The notes under the pieces were generated by a model. It was not told the origin of the DNA and did no database searches. It worked only from the letters and a program-made list of their open reading frames with translations. A stretch of 64,000 bases of DNA from Flammeovirgaceae bacterium (lineage in GTDB: Bacteria; Bacteroidota; Bacteroidia; Cytophagales; Cyclobacteriaceae). The translations under genes and the position numbers were made by a program. Shown piece after piece: positions 17,950 through 28,179 of this stretch. How positions within the stretch are numbered: the first letter of the stretch is position 1; the number at the start of each line of letters is the position of its first letter. The stretch lies in NCBI GenBank assembly GCA_016712035.1, contig JADJRT010000021.1, forward strand, positions 1-64,000, in the 5' to 3' direction.

Positions 17950-20940
17950 ATGATGAAGTTATCGCAAAGAGTTAGTAGCTTTGAGTCCATGCAATCCATT
18001 TTTTTAACTAATGCATGTGACTTATTGATCATAATCAGTTTGCGGCTGCCCGCGAAGTTTTCTCAGAATTTATAATAACAAGTTCCACTACGGATCCCAG
18101 ACGGGCTGAGGCTGAATATTACAAAGCATTTTGTGCCTTAAATCTTTATCACATAGACTCTGAAAAACAAATTGGGGATTTTATCCGCCAGAATCCAACG
18201 CATCCAAAAGCTACCACAGCATACTATGAGTTAGCAAACTTTTATTATGCTGAAAAGAATTATAAGAAAGCCTCATTGAATTTTGCAAAAGCTGATTTTG
18301 CCGGACTTAGTCAGGAGCAACAACGAATTGGCCGGTTTCGGTGGGGATATAGTTTATTCAGCCAAAAGTCATTGAAGGAGGCCCTTGTTCAGTTTAATTA
18401 TAATAAAGCAATAGGGGGTGAGTATGGACCTGCCGCTAGTTACTATGCTGGCTTTATTGAATATAGCGAAGGTGATTTCTCGAGCGCTCTAATTGATTTG
18501 AAACGCGCGGAACAAAATGAGGCCTATTCAAAAATAGTCCCGTACCTCATCGCCAATGTGTATTTCCGCCAGCAAAATTATGAGGAGTTGTTATCCTACG
18601 TTGAGAAGGTTAATGCTATTGAAGGAGTAAATAATAAAGAGGAGATCGCTCTGCTTGCGGCTGAAGCTTACTATAAAAAGAATGATTACAAAAAAGCATT
18701 CGATGGTTATAAACTTTATCTGGATGGCCGCGAAGAAAAAGCAGATAAGAGTGTGTTGCTGCGGGCCGGCTACACGGCCTTTACGTTAGGGGAAGATGCA
18801 AGTGCCATAAAATATTTGAAGTCATCTTTTACCGATTCTGATTCAGTGGGATTTTTACTCAGCCTATTACCTTGGTTACTTATATCTAAAGCAAAATCAA
18901 AAGCCTATGGCGCAAACCGCTTTTGATATTGCCCGCAAATTTAAACCCGATCAAAAGTTGGTTGAAGAAAGTACGTTTCAATTTGCTAAAGTGTCTTATG
19001 ATCTTGGTCGTCCGGATCAGGCCATCACCGAATTTGAAAAAATGCTTTTAACGTTTCCAAAAAGTATTCATTCAGATGAAATTAGGGAATTGCTTTCGCA
19101 GGCCTATGTAAATGCGACCAACTATAACAAGGCGATTGAATACATTGAGGCTATGCCCAAGAGGAGTCCAGCGGTTGACCGGGCCTATCAAAAAGCTACT
19201 ATGTTAAAAGGCATTGAACTCTTTAATAAAGACGACTATCCCACAGCTGTTCAGTTTTTTGAAAAATCGCTCAAATATCCAGTCGATCCTGATTATGTGG
19301 CGGAAGCAAGTTTTTGGTGTGGTGAGGCCTATTCAATAGGACGGAAGTATGAAAAGGCCGCAGATAATTATCTTAGAATTGTTGGACTTAGTAGCTTAAA
19401 TAATATTGAGCTGCTTGTTAAAACACGTTATGGCTTGGGGTATGCCTACTATAATCTGCAACAGTATGATCAAGCACTCTTTAATTTTAAAGAGTTTGTA
19501 AACAAGGCTACGCGAACCCAAAGTAATCTGGCTGATGGTGTTTTAAGATTGGCAGATTGTTACTATGTATCCAAATCATATCTGGAAGCGCTTATTAACT
19601 ATCGTAAAGTTGTTCAATACAGATCGGTCGATCAGGATTATGCGCATTTGCAATCAGGAGCTATTCTGGGCATTATGAGAAAGTATGAGGAAGCAAGTAC
19701 GGAATTGGATTTGGTAATTAAGAATTTTCCTCAATCTCGCATTTTAGACGAAGCACTATTTCAGAGAGCTCAGTTGGATTTTGAACAAGGTAATTATCAA
19801 CCCGCTGTAAATGGATATACCTCACTAATTCAATCTAAGCCTTCATCCCGATTTGTTCCGTATGCTTACACACGCAGAGCGGCATCTTATTTCAACTTGA
19901 AGGAATTCAATAAAACCGCTCAGGATTATATTACGGTAATCGAAAATTATGGAAATCATCCCGTTAGTAATGATATTTTGATTCCCTTACAAGAAGCACT
20001 TACCCTCGCTGGTCGATCAGGCGACTTTGATAAATACCTCACAGAATTCAAAGCAGCAAATCCAGATGCAAAAGGTATTGAGTCGGTGGAGTTTGAGTCC
20101 GGTAAGAATTTGTATTTCAACCAGGATTATCAAAAAGCCATAGCCGCACTATCAAGATACCTAAGTTCCTATCCGGAAAGCCCTAGATTGGCAGAAGCTA
20201 AATATTATCAGGCCGAATCGTATTATCGATTAAAGGAATGGGACAAAGCAACCTCTTTATATGCCGAACTGGCTGGGGATAAAAACTTCTTGTTTGCGAG
20301 TAAAGTAGTTGGTCGGTTAGCTGAATTGGAGTTTAAGCAAAATCGATTTGAGCGAGCGGTTCCTTATTTTCAGCAGCTAGCAAGTTTGGCTTCCAACAAG
20401 AAGGAACAGTATGCCGCTTGGTCTGGTCTCATGGAGTCGTATTATTTATTAGCTCAGTATGACTCGGCCGATGTGTATGCACGAATCATCCTGGAGCGAG
20501 GTAATATAAATGCAGGTGCTCAAAATAAAGCATCACTCTATTTAGGAAAAAGTGCTATGGCGCGAGGCGACTATGAATCAGCGCAAGATGAATTTTTAAA
20601 CACATTGAATTCCGCGCAAGACGAGTATGGAGCCGAAGCAAAATATTTATTGGGGGAGATTCAATACCTCAAGAAGGAGAATAAACAGTGTTATGAAACG
20701 CTGGTAAGCCTCAATAGTGATTTTGCGGCTTACCCGGAGTGGGTGGGTAAATCATTTCTTTTGTTGGCGGATAACTACCTCGCTATGGGCGATGCATTTC
20801 AAGCGAAAGGAACCTTGAAGTCGTTGGAAACATTTCCTATCGAAAACATTAAACTGTTAGCGAAAGAAAAGTTGAAAAAGATTGATGAAGCGGAACTAAA
20901 AAAGGCATCGCAGATTAAAGCAGATACTTTAGATAACTGA
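17950..20940 (+). CDS. Large TPR-repeat protein (two frameshifts)
   Basis: About 1000 residues built almost wholly of tetratricopeptide and Sel1-like helical repeats (YYELANFYYAEKNYKKA, YQAESYYRLKEWDKAT and many more). The frame changes near 18024, where TTATTGATC seems to lack one T (true reading DLFDHNQFAAAREVF), and near 18855 (true reading YSAYYLGYLYLKQNQKP). No clear signal peptide is seen after the ATG at 17950, so the real start may be earlier and obscured. It sits between holA and an outer-membrane protein gene two bases downstream; related Cytophagales proteins are periplasmic scaffolds, which is inference here. Confidence 0.8.
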
Positions 20941-20942
20941 TT

Positions 20943-22634
20943 ATGATTCTAAAATACATCTCTTGTTATAGAAAATATACGTCTGTAAGGCTATTAATGA
21001 TTAGCGCTTTCCTTCTTGGGATGGCGAGTAATGCGATGGCGCAGGAAAAGTGGGATGAGGGCGAAATAGAAAAAGTTGAAATTGAAATTGTAAAAGAGCG
21101 ACAGATTGTGTTGCCCAAAGCCAGCAGAAATTTTGAGAAAGTTCCACCACGTCCGGTTGAACCGATTAAACCGGAAATCACCTACGACTTTAAGAATATT
21201 AAATTTACCACACCTGAATTTAATCCAGCCATTCGACCACTTAGGCTTAAGCAGGAGGAGATTACTAAAATCTATGGCAACTATTTTAGTGCTGGCCTGG
21301 GCAATTATGCCTCGCCCTATTTAGAAGCATACATTACCAACAAGCGCGACAAAGCTAAATTCTATGGAGTAAAAATGTTTCACCATAGTTTTGGTCAGGG
21401 ACCGGTTGATAAGAACAACTCGGCCAGTGGCAATACAGAAATAGGACTGTTTGGAAAGTCTTTTGGAAAAGAAGCTATGGTAGGTGGGTTTGCTAACTAT
21501 GAAAACATAACCACCCATTTTTATGGGTATACACCTGGTACGTCTGTTGAAAAATCCCAGATTCTGCAGAGCTATAATATATTTAGTTTGGGTGGCGATG
21601 TACAAAACTCCACCACATCAAACTTTAACTATAAACTTCTTGGCTCATTCAGTTACCTGGATGATCATTACAAGGCGAAAGAAAGTGAAGTAGTTTTAGG
21701 GTTTAAAGGCGACTACGAAATTTCAAAAGCCAGCAAAATTTTGATTGGCAGTGATTATTTTTTGATCTCGCGTAAGGATGAGCAGGTGGAGGCCGAGCCA
21801 AGACATATCTTTAAGGTCAATGGAGGTTATGAATTTTCAATTCTGGATGATCTGATCTTGATGATTGGAGCCAATGTGGTTTTAGAAAATGATACACTCG
21901 GAAAAGATAAATCAATTCATGTGTATCCGGACGCTCGGGCAAGCTATCCGCTTAGCAAGTCCATTGAAGTATATGCCAGTTTAACAGGAAATATTGATAA
22001 GGTATCGTTGCACACAATGGCTCGTGAAAATGCTTGGTTAAATTCCAACATTAGTATCAATAACACGAATCGTACCATTGATTTTCTTGGCGGTATTAAG
22101 GGAAAGTTGGGTAGCAAAGTCTCTTTTGGTGGCGGCTTTGGTTTTGCCAACCTTAAAGAGTTATACTTCTATCAGAACGATCCGACTGATCGCGCTAAGT
22201 TTATTACCGTTTTTGATGAAGGCAATACCAAGCGTACAAATTTATTTGGTGAGTTAGGATTTTCTCATGCCCAATCAGCCCGAATGTTGTTGCGTGCAGA
22301 CCTATTTGGTTACGCTACCGATCAGGTAGCAGAAGCCTGGCATAGACCAACGTACAGGGTAAGTTTTAATTCGTCTTATAATCTGTATTCGAAGATATTG
22401 TTCAATGTTGACATAATAACACAAGGAGGGGCGAAGGCCCTTGATGTTGATAATAATACCGTTGTAACGCTTGATCCAGCCGTAGATCTAAATGTAAAAG
22501 CAAGTTATTTTCTGTCGAAAAAGGTTTCAGTCTTTGTTAAGGGAAGTAATCTCTTATCAAGTGACTATCAATTGTATCTCAATTACCCTGTAAGAGGCGT
22601 TCAGGTTATGGGTGGCGTAACATGGGTTTTTTGA
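20943..22634 (+). CDS. Outer-membrane beta-barrel protein (TonB-receptor-like)
   Basis: A 563-residue protein with a signal sequence (residues about 17-33, LLMISAFLLGMASNAMA), a charged proline-rich periplasmic stretch (about 34-95) and then alternating amphipathic beta strands to a C-terminal aromatic residue (VTWVF), the mark of an outer-membrane barrel. There is no plug domain, so it is not a complete TonB-dependent receptor. Its ATG is two bases after the TPR gene, so the pair is co-translated. The downstream SPOR and ExbB-ExbD-TonB genes suggest a joint envelope function. Substrate unknown. Confidence 0.7.
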   Translation: MILKYISCYRKYTSVRLLMISAFLLGMASNAMAQEKWDEGEIEKVEIEIVKERQIVLPKASRNFEKVPPRPVEPIKPEITYDFKNIKFTTPEFNPAIRPLRLKQEEITKIYGNYFSAGLGNYASPYLEAYITNKRDKAKFYGVKMFHHSFGQGPVDKNNSASGNTEIGLFGKSFGKEAMVGGFANYENITTHFYGYTPGTSVEKSQILQSYNIFSLGGDVQNSTTSNFNYKLLGSFSYLDDHYKAKESEVVLGFKGDYEISKASKILIGSDYFLISRKDEQVEAEPRHIFKVNGGYEFSILDDLILMIGANVVLENDTLGKDKSIHVYPDARASYPLSKSIEVYASLTGNIDKVSLHTMARENAWLNSNISINNTNRTIDFLGGIKGKLGSKVSFGGGFGFANLKELYFYQNDPTDRAKFITVFDEGNTKRTNLFGELGFSHAQSARMLLRADLFGYATDQVAEAWHRPTYRVSFNSSYNLYSKILFNVDIITQGGAKALDVDNNTVVTLDPAVDLNVKASYFLSKKVSVFVKGSNLLSSDYQLYLNYPVRGVQVMGGVTWVF

Positions 22635-22696
22635 AAATAGCTTAATTTGTAGAAATTACGTTAATTTTGTACTAATACCCTGATAACAACCAAACC

Positions 22697-23389
22697 ATGG
22701 CAAAAAGAAAAGACAAAGACCCACAGGAAAACGAAAATCTTAACGATGGAAACAACGCAGAGGATAGCTTCGGACTTCCTGATATTGAGTATAAGCCTTT
22801 GGAAAATCCAGAGCCTGAGCAATCTCAAACCAAAATAGAGGAACCCATGCGCGAATCGTATACCTACAAACCAGAGGAAGAACCAAAATCCAATGCACCG
22901 GTAGTCATCGCTATCATTATTGGATTGGTATTGGTGGTTGCTGCATTTCTGATTTATCAATATGTATATAAACCTCAGGCTGCCGAAAAACAAAAGAAAG
23001 AGATAGCTGCTAAGGCGGCTGATAAACTGAAGAAAGAAGAAGCAGCCCGGTTGGCCCGCGAAAGAGAAGCCGAGGAGCAACGGAAAAGAGATGAAGCAGC
23101 GGCAGCAATTGTTGCTAAACCAGTTGACGGTACAGTTGAGACACTAACTGGCCGCACGGGGCGTTATTATGTAGTAATTGCCAGTGCTGTGGATGGTGAT
23201 TTGATTATGGACTATGCTAAAAAACTGAGTGCAAAAGGAACAGGTTCCAAAATTATACCTCCCTTTGGAAAGTGGAAATTTTATCGACTTACAACGGGTG
23301 GTGATTTCGATACATACGCATTGGCGCAATCAAGTGCCGATTCGGCCAAACCAGAATTTGGTGAAGGAGCTTGGGTTATAAAGTACTAA
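22697..23389 (+). CDS. SPOR-domain membrane protein
   Basis: A 230-residue bitopic protein. An acidic cytoplasmic N-terminus (1-72) is followed by one membrane helix (PVVIAIIIGLVLVVAAFLIY), an Ala/Glu/Lys-rich coiled coil (about 95-140) and a C-terminal SPOR domain (about 152-230, YYVVIASAVDGDLIMDYAKK). SPOR domains bind denuded septal peptidoglycan, so a role at the division site or in wall sensing is likely. It lies just upstream of exbB. A TAATTTTG box at 22662-22669 is a possible promoter element. Confidence 0.85.
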   Translation: MAKRKDKDPQENENLNDGNNAEDSFGLPDIEYKPLENPEPEQSQTKIEEPMRESYTYKPEEEPKSNAPVVIAIIIGLVLVVAAFLIYQYVYKPQAAEKQKKEIAAKAADKLKKEEAARLAREREAEEQRKRDEAAAAIVAKPVDGTVETLTGRTGRYYVVIASAVDGDLIMDYAKKLSAKGTGSKIIPPFGKWKFYRLTTGGDFDTYALAQSSADSAKPEFGEGAWVIKY

Positions 23390-23416
23390 GCTGTTATAGC
23401 AGCTGTTATTTTTTAG
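23389..23416 (+). terminator. Weak hairpin between SPOR gene and exbB
   Basis: AGCTG (23389-23393) pairs with CAGCT (23400-23404) across a six-base loop and is followed by GTTATTTTTT. The stem is short, so this is at most a partial terminator or attenuator that would lower transcription into exbB. Confidence 0.3.
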
Positions 23417-23441
23417 AATGAACTATTTTATTTTTTAAACT

Positions 23442-24113
23442 ATGATGATTGCCCAAATTGTTACAGGAGCTGTTGAGACCACTCAGCCTGATCAGGCTAT
23501 TTCGTTCTGGAATCTTGTAATGGCAGGCGGACCATTAATGATTCCGATCGTTATCTGTTCTATTATTGCCATTTACATTTTTGTCGAGCGACTCCTTACC
23601 GTTAACCGTGCCAACGTAAGCTCAGACTCTTTCATGGGTAAGATTAAAGAGTTGGTTGTTCGGGGAGATATAAACGGAGCAAAAATTTTATGCGCACAGT
23701 ATGATACTCCGGTGGCCCGCATGATTGAAAAGGGAGTTTCCCGTATTGGTAGTCCACTTAAAAATATCGAGGCCTCCATAGAGAACGTTGGTAAAATTGA
23801 AGTTTTCAGACTTGAGAAAAATTTGTCTGTATTGGCAACCATTGCCGGAGCTGCCCCTATGATTGGATTCTTAGGAACTGTAATTGGTATGGTAAGCGCC
23901 TTTATTGCAATTGCACAGGAGGAAGGTTCAGTAAGTCCAAAGTTATTAGCAGATGGTATCTATACAGCCATGGTGACTACTGTGGCAGGTTTAATTGTTG
24001 GTATTATCGCGTATCTGGGCTACAACTTTTTAGTTACCAGGGTTTCCAAAGTAATCCATAGAATGGAGTATTCTTCTATTGAGTTTATTGACTTGTTACA
24101 AGAACCGCGGTAA
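23442..24113 (+). CDS. exbB: MotA/TolQ/ExbB proton-channel protein
   Basis: A 223-residue inner-membrane protein with three membrane helices: an N-terminal one (PLMIPIVICSIIAIYIFVER) and two in the C-terminal half (APMIGFLGTVIGMVSAF, GIYTAMVTTVAGLIVGIIAY). The latter carry the conserved GTVxGM and ATTxxGL-like (MVTTVAGL) channel signatures. With the next two genes it forms a proton-driven motor that energises outer-membrane transport or Tol-Pal-type constriction. Three genes follow with gaps of one or two bases, a tight operon. Confidence 0.9.
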   Translation: MMIAQIVTGAVETTQPDQAISFWNLVMAGGPLMIPIVICSIIAIYIFVERLLTVNRANVSSDSFMGKIKELVVRGDINGAKILCAQYDTPVARMIEKGVSRIGSPLKNIEASIENVGKIEVFRLEKNLSVLATIAGAAPMIGFLGTVIGMVSAFIAIAQEEGSVSPKLLADGIYTAMVTTVAGLIVGIIAYLGYNFLVTRVSKVIHRMEYSSIEFIDLLQEPR

Positions 24114-24115
24114 GT

Positions 24116-24505
24116 ATGAATTTGCAATCCAGAAATAAGGTTGACGCTGCCTTCAGCATGGCCTCCATGACTGATTTGATTTTCCTGCTGCTCATATTCT
24201 TTATGCTTACCTCAAATTTTATTACTCCCTCAGGGCTTCCGGTTAATTTGCCCAGTAGCGTAGCCAGTACTATTGAAGTGCAGAAAGTTTCCGTTACGGT
24301 GACCAAAGACATACAGTTTTACGTTAATGATAAACGAGTTACGAAATCTACCTTAGAAGGAGAATTGAAGAGTAAACTAGCGGGCCCCAAAGGTGTGGTG
24401 GTTCTGCATATTGATGAATCAGTACCTACACGCGAAATGGTTTTCGTGGCAGGGATTGCCACTAAGTTAGAAGCCAGGGTTTCCATAGCGACCAAACCGA
24501 AATAG
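24116..24505 (+). CDS. exbD: ExbD/TolR biopolymer transport protein
   Basis: A 129-residue bitopic partner of ExbB. The single helix (SMTDLIFLLLIFFMLTSNFI) contains the essential proton-carrying aspartate of this family, in MTDLIFLLLIFF. The periplasmic domain (about 40-129) has the usual TolR-like fold pattern (VVLHIDESVP). Two bases separate it from exbB and one base from the next gene. Confidence 0.9.
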   Translation: MNLQSRNKVDAAFSMASMTDLIFLLLIFFMLTSNFITPSGLPVNLPSSVASTIEVQKVSVTVTKDIQFYVNDKRVTKSTLEGELKSKLAGPKGVVVLHIDESVPTREMVFVAGIATKLEARVSIATKPK

Positions 24506-24506
24506 C

Positions 24507-25388
24507 ATGAGCGAGCAGCGGGAGCGCAAGACTAGACGAATAGCAATGATTACCTCCGTAGGTATTCATGTTCTTTTGTTGCTTGCATTTATGCTGATGA
24601 TGGCTTGGCGCGCTCCCAATCCACCGCTGCCGGAATACGGGATCGAATTAAACTTTGGTATGGATGATCAGGGTGGAGGGGAAATTCAACCTGAAACTTC
24701 GCCAGGCGTTCAAGAGGAAGCAGATCAACCGAAGGAAGAGCAAACTGAGGCAGCTCAGCCCGTGGAAGAACAGGTGGAAGAAAAAGTTGAGTCAGAAAAA
24801 GTTGAAGAACCGGCAGTTTCTAAAATTGAAAGCCCGGTTGTTATAAAAGAGGAAAAGCCAAAAAAGGAACCCGTTAAAGAAGTTAAGGAGAAGGTAGTAG
24901 AGACAAAACCAAAGGTTGCTCCTACCGAGGAAGTAAAGAAGGAAGAGAAAAAGGAGACGAAGGTTTCTGAACAGCAAGGCACCGATGCCAAGAAAGGCGA
25001 CCCAACAACCAGCCAGGGCGATGATGGTAAGCAAGGTGACAAAGGAAATCCGGAAGGTAAATTGGATGCCAAGGCGTTGTATGGCCAACAAGGTGGTGGT
25101 GCTAATGGCGACAAGGGCTTTGGTTTATCTATGTCTGGCTGGGCATGGGCAGATGATCCCAAAATTCCAAACCTACCTGATAACGAAGAGGGAAGAATTG
25201 AATTTGAAATAGAATGCGATGCAGATGGCGACATAGTGAAGATAACCACCATTCAACGCGGTCTCAGTGCACAAGCAGAAAAGTTATTGAGAGAAGAAAT
25301 ACAGAAAACTTCGTTAATGAAAACCTCAGATGGCAAAGCACCGGAGCGATCTAAAGGCAGAGTGGTGTTTATACTAAAAACCCGGTAA
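24507..25388 (+). CDS. TonB/TolA-like energy transducer
   Basis: A 293-residue protein with one N-terminal membrane anchor (about 15-33, VGIHVLLLLAFMLMMAW), a long Pro/Glu/Lys-rich periplasmic spacer (about 60-190) and a small C-terminal domain (about 220-293, GRIEFEIECDADGDI to RVVFILKTR) with the spacing of TonB C-terminal domains. It transmits energy from ExbB-ExbD to the outer membrane. The gene ends ten bases from the convergent tyrS. Confidence 0.85.
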   Translation: MSEQRERKTRRIAMITSVGIHVLLLLAFMLMMAWRAPNPPLPEYGIELNFGMDDQGGGEIQPETSPGVQEEADQPKEEQTEAAQPVEEQVEEKVESEKVEEPAVSKIESPVVIKEEKPKKEPVKEVKEKVVETKPKVAPTEEVKKEEKKETKVSEQQGTDAKKGDPTTSQGDDGKQGDKGNPEGKLDAKALYGQQGGGANGDKGFGLSMSGWAWADDPKIPNLPDNEEGRIEFEIECDADGDIVKITTIQRGLSAQAEKLLREEIQKTSLMKTSDGKAPERSKGRVVFILKTR

Positions 25389-25398
25389 GGATCTAGGC

Positions 25399-26685
25399 CT
25401 ATTCCACAATAATCAAGAAGTAATTCTTTTTACCCTTCTGCGCCAGCAAATATTTGTTTTGGAGTAGAGTAAATTCAGGTTTCTCGTTTACATCAACAAG
25501 TTTAGTTTTATTGATGCTAACCCCACCGGCCTGAATCATTTTTCTGGCTTCCCCTTTTGAAGGAAATATAGTTGACTTAGTTACTTCAGAAAGTAGATCA
25601 GTTACCGTTGCACAACTCTCAAAAGTATTCCGATTTATAGTTACTTGTGGAACTCCTTCAAATACCGCAAGCAGCGTATCTTCATCCAGACCTTGTAAGT
25701 CTTCAGTGACTGAATTTCCAAATAGGATAGAGGAAGCTTTTACCGCCCCTTCATAGTCTTCTTTCGAGTGAACCCGAACCGTAATATCTTTGGCTAATTC
25801 TACTTGCAACTTACGCTGATGTGGTGCAAGCGCATGTTCATTGATCAAGCCCTCAATTTCAGTCTGAGTTAGTTGCGTAAAGATTTTAATGAAGTTGGCT
25901 GCGTCTTCATCAGACGTATTAAGCCAGTATTGGTAAAATTTGTAGGGTGAGGTTTTCTTAGGATCAAGCCAAACATTTCCACCTTCTGTTTTTCCAAACT
26001 TGGTACCGTCTGCCTTTTTAATGAGCTGGGTAGTTAAGGCATACGCTTCGCCATTGGCTTTTCTTCGAATTAACTCTGTACCGGTAACGATATTACCCCA
26101 TTGATCGGAACCACCCATTTGAAGGATGCAGCTCTTGTTCTTGTATAGCCAGTAGAAATCGTATCCTTGAACCAATTGGTAAGTGAATTCGGTAAACGAA
26201 AGCCCCGTCTCAAGCCGCTTCTGAACCGAATCTTTGGCCATCATGTAATTGACCGTAATATGTTTGCCTACTTCTCTGATAAAATCAAGAAAAGTAAATT
26301 CTTTAAACCAATCAAAATTGTTCACCATCTCGGCCGCATTCTTAGCGCCAGAAGAGAAATCAAGAAATTTTTCTAATTGCTTCTTAACGCATGATTCGTT
26401 GTGTCGAAGCGCATCTTCGGAAAGTAAATTCCGCTCTGCTGATTTGCCAGAAGGGTCGCCCACCATACCAGTAGCACCGCCCACCAGGGCAAAGGGTTTG
26501 TGTCCGCATTGCTGGAATTGAAGCAAGGTCATGATCTGAACTAAGTGGCCAATATGTAGTGAGTCTGCCGTTGGATCAAACCCTATGTATCCAGCGGTCA
26601 TGTTCTTCATCAGATGCTCCTCCGTACCCGGCATAATATCATGCAGCATACCACGCCAACGCAATTCTTCAACAAAATTTTTCAT
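25399..26685 (-). CDS. tyrS: Tyrosyl-tRNA synthetase
   Basis: Class I aminoacyl-tRNA synthetase that charges tRNA-Tyr. The HIGH signature is in [12 protein letters not shown], the KMSKS-like loop is KFGKTEGG, and the tyrosine-binding region reads [13 protein letters not shown] and [11 protein letters not shown]-terminal S4 RNA-binding domain (about 360-428, [19 protein letters not shown]) completes a normal length of 428 residues. An ATG two codons upstream (26691) is possible, but [13 protein letters not shown] at 26685 matches the usual start. The frame is intact. Confidence 0.97.
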   Translation of the reverse strand: MKNFVEELRWRGMLHDIMPGTEEHLMKNMTAGYIGFDPTADSLHIGHLVQIMTLLQFQQCGHKPFALVGGATGMVGDPSGKSAERNLLSEDALRHNESCVKKQLEKFLDFSSGAKNAAEMVNNFDWFKEFTFLDFIREVGKHITVNYMMAKDSVQKRLETGLSFTEFTYQLVQGYDFYWLYKNKSCILQMGGSDQWGNIVTGTELIRRKANGEAYALTTQLIKKADGTKFGKTEGGNVWLDPKKTSPYKFYQYWLNTSDEDAANFIKIFTQLTQTEIEGLINEHALAPHQRKLQVELAKDITVRVHSKEDYEGAVKASSILFGNSVTEDLQGLDEDTLLAVFEGVPQVTINRNTFESCATVTDLLSEVTKSTIFPSKGEARKMIQAGGVSINKTKLVDVNEKPEFTLLQNKYLLAQKGKKNYFLIIVE

Positions 26686-26941
26686 TATCAATATTAAGGC
26701 TCCAAATATATAGCACGATACGCTAATCAGACAGGTTAAATTTGATTAATCTTTAAGTTTTAATATTGATTATAAATCGCTACTAATCAGTAAAATAAAT
26801 TCATTCAATTGAATTGAAATGTAATTAGCGGTTATTAAAAAGTACTTGTAAGATCATAGCATCGACTTCTCATGCTAACAATTCTATTTGGGTAAACTTG
26901 CCTAAAACCTGTATCATTGAAGTTCAAGAAGCTGAAACTTT

Positions 26942-27415
26942 ATGCAACAACCCGATGCCCTCAACCTGGTAGCCGAATTTCATAAAACTTTTAAACACCC
27001 GATACAACCAGATCCGGTTATACCGGAAGAGAACCGGTGTAAATTACGGGTAGCACTTTTGGCTGAAGAATTAAAGGAAATGGAGGTTGCTATACTAGAA
27101 AAAGACCTGGTTGGCGTTGCCGATGCACTCTGTGATCTTCAGTACGTTCTGTCAGGAGCTATTTTGGAATTTGGCCTAGGGGGCAAATTCAAAGAGTTGT
27201 TTGATGAAGTACAGCGTTCCAATATGAGCAAAGCCTGTAATTCGGAGGAAGAGGCAGAACAAACAGTTCAATACTACAAGCAAAAGGATGGAACGGAATG
27301 CCATTTTAAAAAAGAAGGTAATAAATGGCTGGTATATCGCACCACGGACAACAAAACAATCAAATCAATCAACTACTCACCGGCAAATCTGGATAAGATT
27401 CTGATCGGTAGCTAA
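26942..27415 (+). CDS. MazG-like nucleotide pyrophosphohydrolase
   Basis: A 157-residue all-alpha NTP pyrophosphatase-like protein of the MazG/PRA-PH superfamily, which hydrolyses nucleoside triphosphates or phosphoribosyl-ATP. The metal-binding pattern is visible: ELKEME following LLAEE, and DALCDLQYV some 30 residues later. The last 60 residues form a separate beta-rich tail (CHFKKEGNKWLVYRTTD). No histidine-biosynthesis genes are nearby, so house-cleaning of abnormal nucleotides is likelier than HisE activity. Its last bases overlap the convergent small gene. Confidence 0.8.
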   Translation: MQQPDALNLVAEFHKTFKHPIQPDPVIPEENRCKLRVALLAEELKEMEVAILEKDLVGVADALCDLQYVLSGAILEFGLGGKFKELFDEVQRSNMSKACNSEEEAEQTVQYYKQKDGTECHFKKEGNKWLVYRTTDNKTIKSINYSPANLDKILIGS

Positions 27416-27639
27416 ACGTAAAACTCGAGTTGGAACACGGCATCCTGCCCCCTCAAAGGCACTGGATGCAAGGCTAATATTGGGATTTCGTTGTAGGCTT
27501 TAATAAACTCTGATCTGCTAATCCTGAGTTTGCTAACACCTGGACGAATCTTATGATATTGCATGCGTCCCGACTTATTCGAAGTGGCAGAATACATATG
27601 TTCATACCGGATGGGAATAGGAGAGGGGATGTATTTCAT
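27412..27639 (-). CDS. Small protein of unknown function, second gene of operator cassette
   Basis: A 75-residue protein without a family I recognise. It is rich in basic and aromatic residues, has no signal or membrane segment, and begins MKYIPSPIPIRYEHMYSATS. A hydrophobic beta-like end (PVPLRGQDAVFQLEFYV) is seen. It follows the 82-residue gene by eight bases and is presumably co-transcribed from the promoter next to 27901-27971. Its stop overlaps the MazG-like gene by four bases in convergent orientation. Confidence 0.55.
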   Translation of the reverse strand: MKYIPSPIPIRYEHMYSATSNKSGRMQYHKIRPGVSKLRISRSEFIKAYNEIPILALHPVPLRGQDAVFQLEFYV

Positions 27640-27647
27640 ACAAATCC

Positions 27648-27896
27648 TTACGCATAAGCGTTTTTGAAATCCTTATGGAGCATACTGTTATGCACCAAAT
27701 TATACTGAGCTAGTAATGAATACGCCCAGGATGGCACATAATTGAAGCGATGCTCATATTCTTCAATCTTAGAGCATAACTCGCTGACATAGAATCGAAT
27801 CTGTGCAATGTTTCGACAATCACTTGGCTTTTCAAAATTCCTGTTTGTGAAGTTCTTAAGATCCATTTCGAGTTTTTTCTTTTCAAAGTTACTCAT
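27648..27896 (-). CDS. Small protein of unknown function, first gene of operator cassette
   Basis: An 82-residue, predicted helical, soluble protein (MSNFEKKKLEMDLKNFTNRN; AYSLLAQYNLVHNSML). I do not recognise the family and see no clear helix-turn-helix, though the small charged sequence would be compatible with a regulator or an antitoxin-like partner. The start lies five bases from an 18-bp palindrome that overlaps the likely promoter, so the operon is almost certainly repressed by a dimeric DNA-binding protein. Confidence 0.6.
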   Translation of the reverse strand: MSNFEKKKLEMDLKNFTNRNFEKPSDCRNIAQIRFYVSELCSKIEEYEHRFNYVPSWAYSLLAQYNLVHNSMLHKDFKNAYA

Positions 27897-27900
27897 ATTA

Positions 27901-27918
27901 TTGTGTATTTATACACAA
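27901..27918. promoter_or_regulatory. Palindromic operator 1
   Basis: TTGTGTATTTATACACAA has perfect 8-bp arms around a two-base centre. It overlaps the start-proximal end of the candidate minus-strand promoter and ends five bases before the ATG at 27896, a classic repressor position. The protein that binds it is not identified. Confidence 0.75.
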
Positions 27919-27948
27919 GTATATGCTATTATTGTATTATAAAGCAAG
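27916..27948 (-). promoter_or_regulatory. Candidate promoter of the two-gene cassette
   Basis: On the minus strand a CTTG (27945-27948) stands 21 bases before TATACTTG (27916-27923), one mismatch from the Bacteroidota -7 consensus TAnnTTTG with a -33 TTTG-like box. The -7 box overlaps operator 1 by three bases. Confidence 0.45.
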
Positions 27949-27953
27949 TTTAA

Positions 27954-27971
27954 TTGTGTAAAAATGCACAA
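27954..27971. promoter_or_regulatory. Palindromic operator 2
   Basis: TTGTGTAAAAATGCACAA is an imperfect version of operator 1 with identical outer TTGTG/CACAA arms and the same 18-bp length. Start-to-start distance to operator 1 is 53 bp, about five helical turns, so two dimers would sit on the same DNA face. Confidence 0.7.
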
Positions 27972-28179
27972 ATATTTTTAAACCTCTCATTTTGCTAAAA
28001 TTGAGGCACTTTTGAGTCAAGTATTTGTATTATCAGGCACATTACTTCGTTAAAGAATTGATGAACCTGCTATTGCTGGATGCTTACTATCGGAACATCT
28101 TATTTTTAATGTGTAAACCAGATACCGGTCAGGTTTATCCTTAAAGTATTACCTTTGAACGCTAAATTTTTTTGTTACT

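Noticed and set aside
24755..25252. Long minus-strand frame opposite the tonB-like gene
   Set aside because: It is the antisense of a Pro/Glu/Lys-rich spacer, which produces Ser/Phe-rich open frames by composition.
26692..26941. Possible RNA gene in the gap between tyrS and the MazG-like gene
   Set aside because: AT-rich and without stable stem, tRNA-like or T-box features that I can see; it probably only holds the two divergent promoters.
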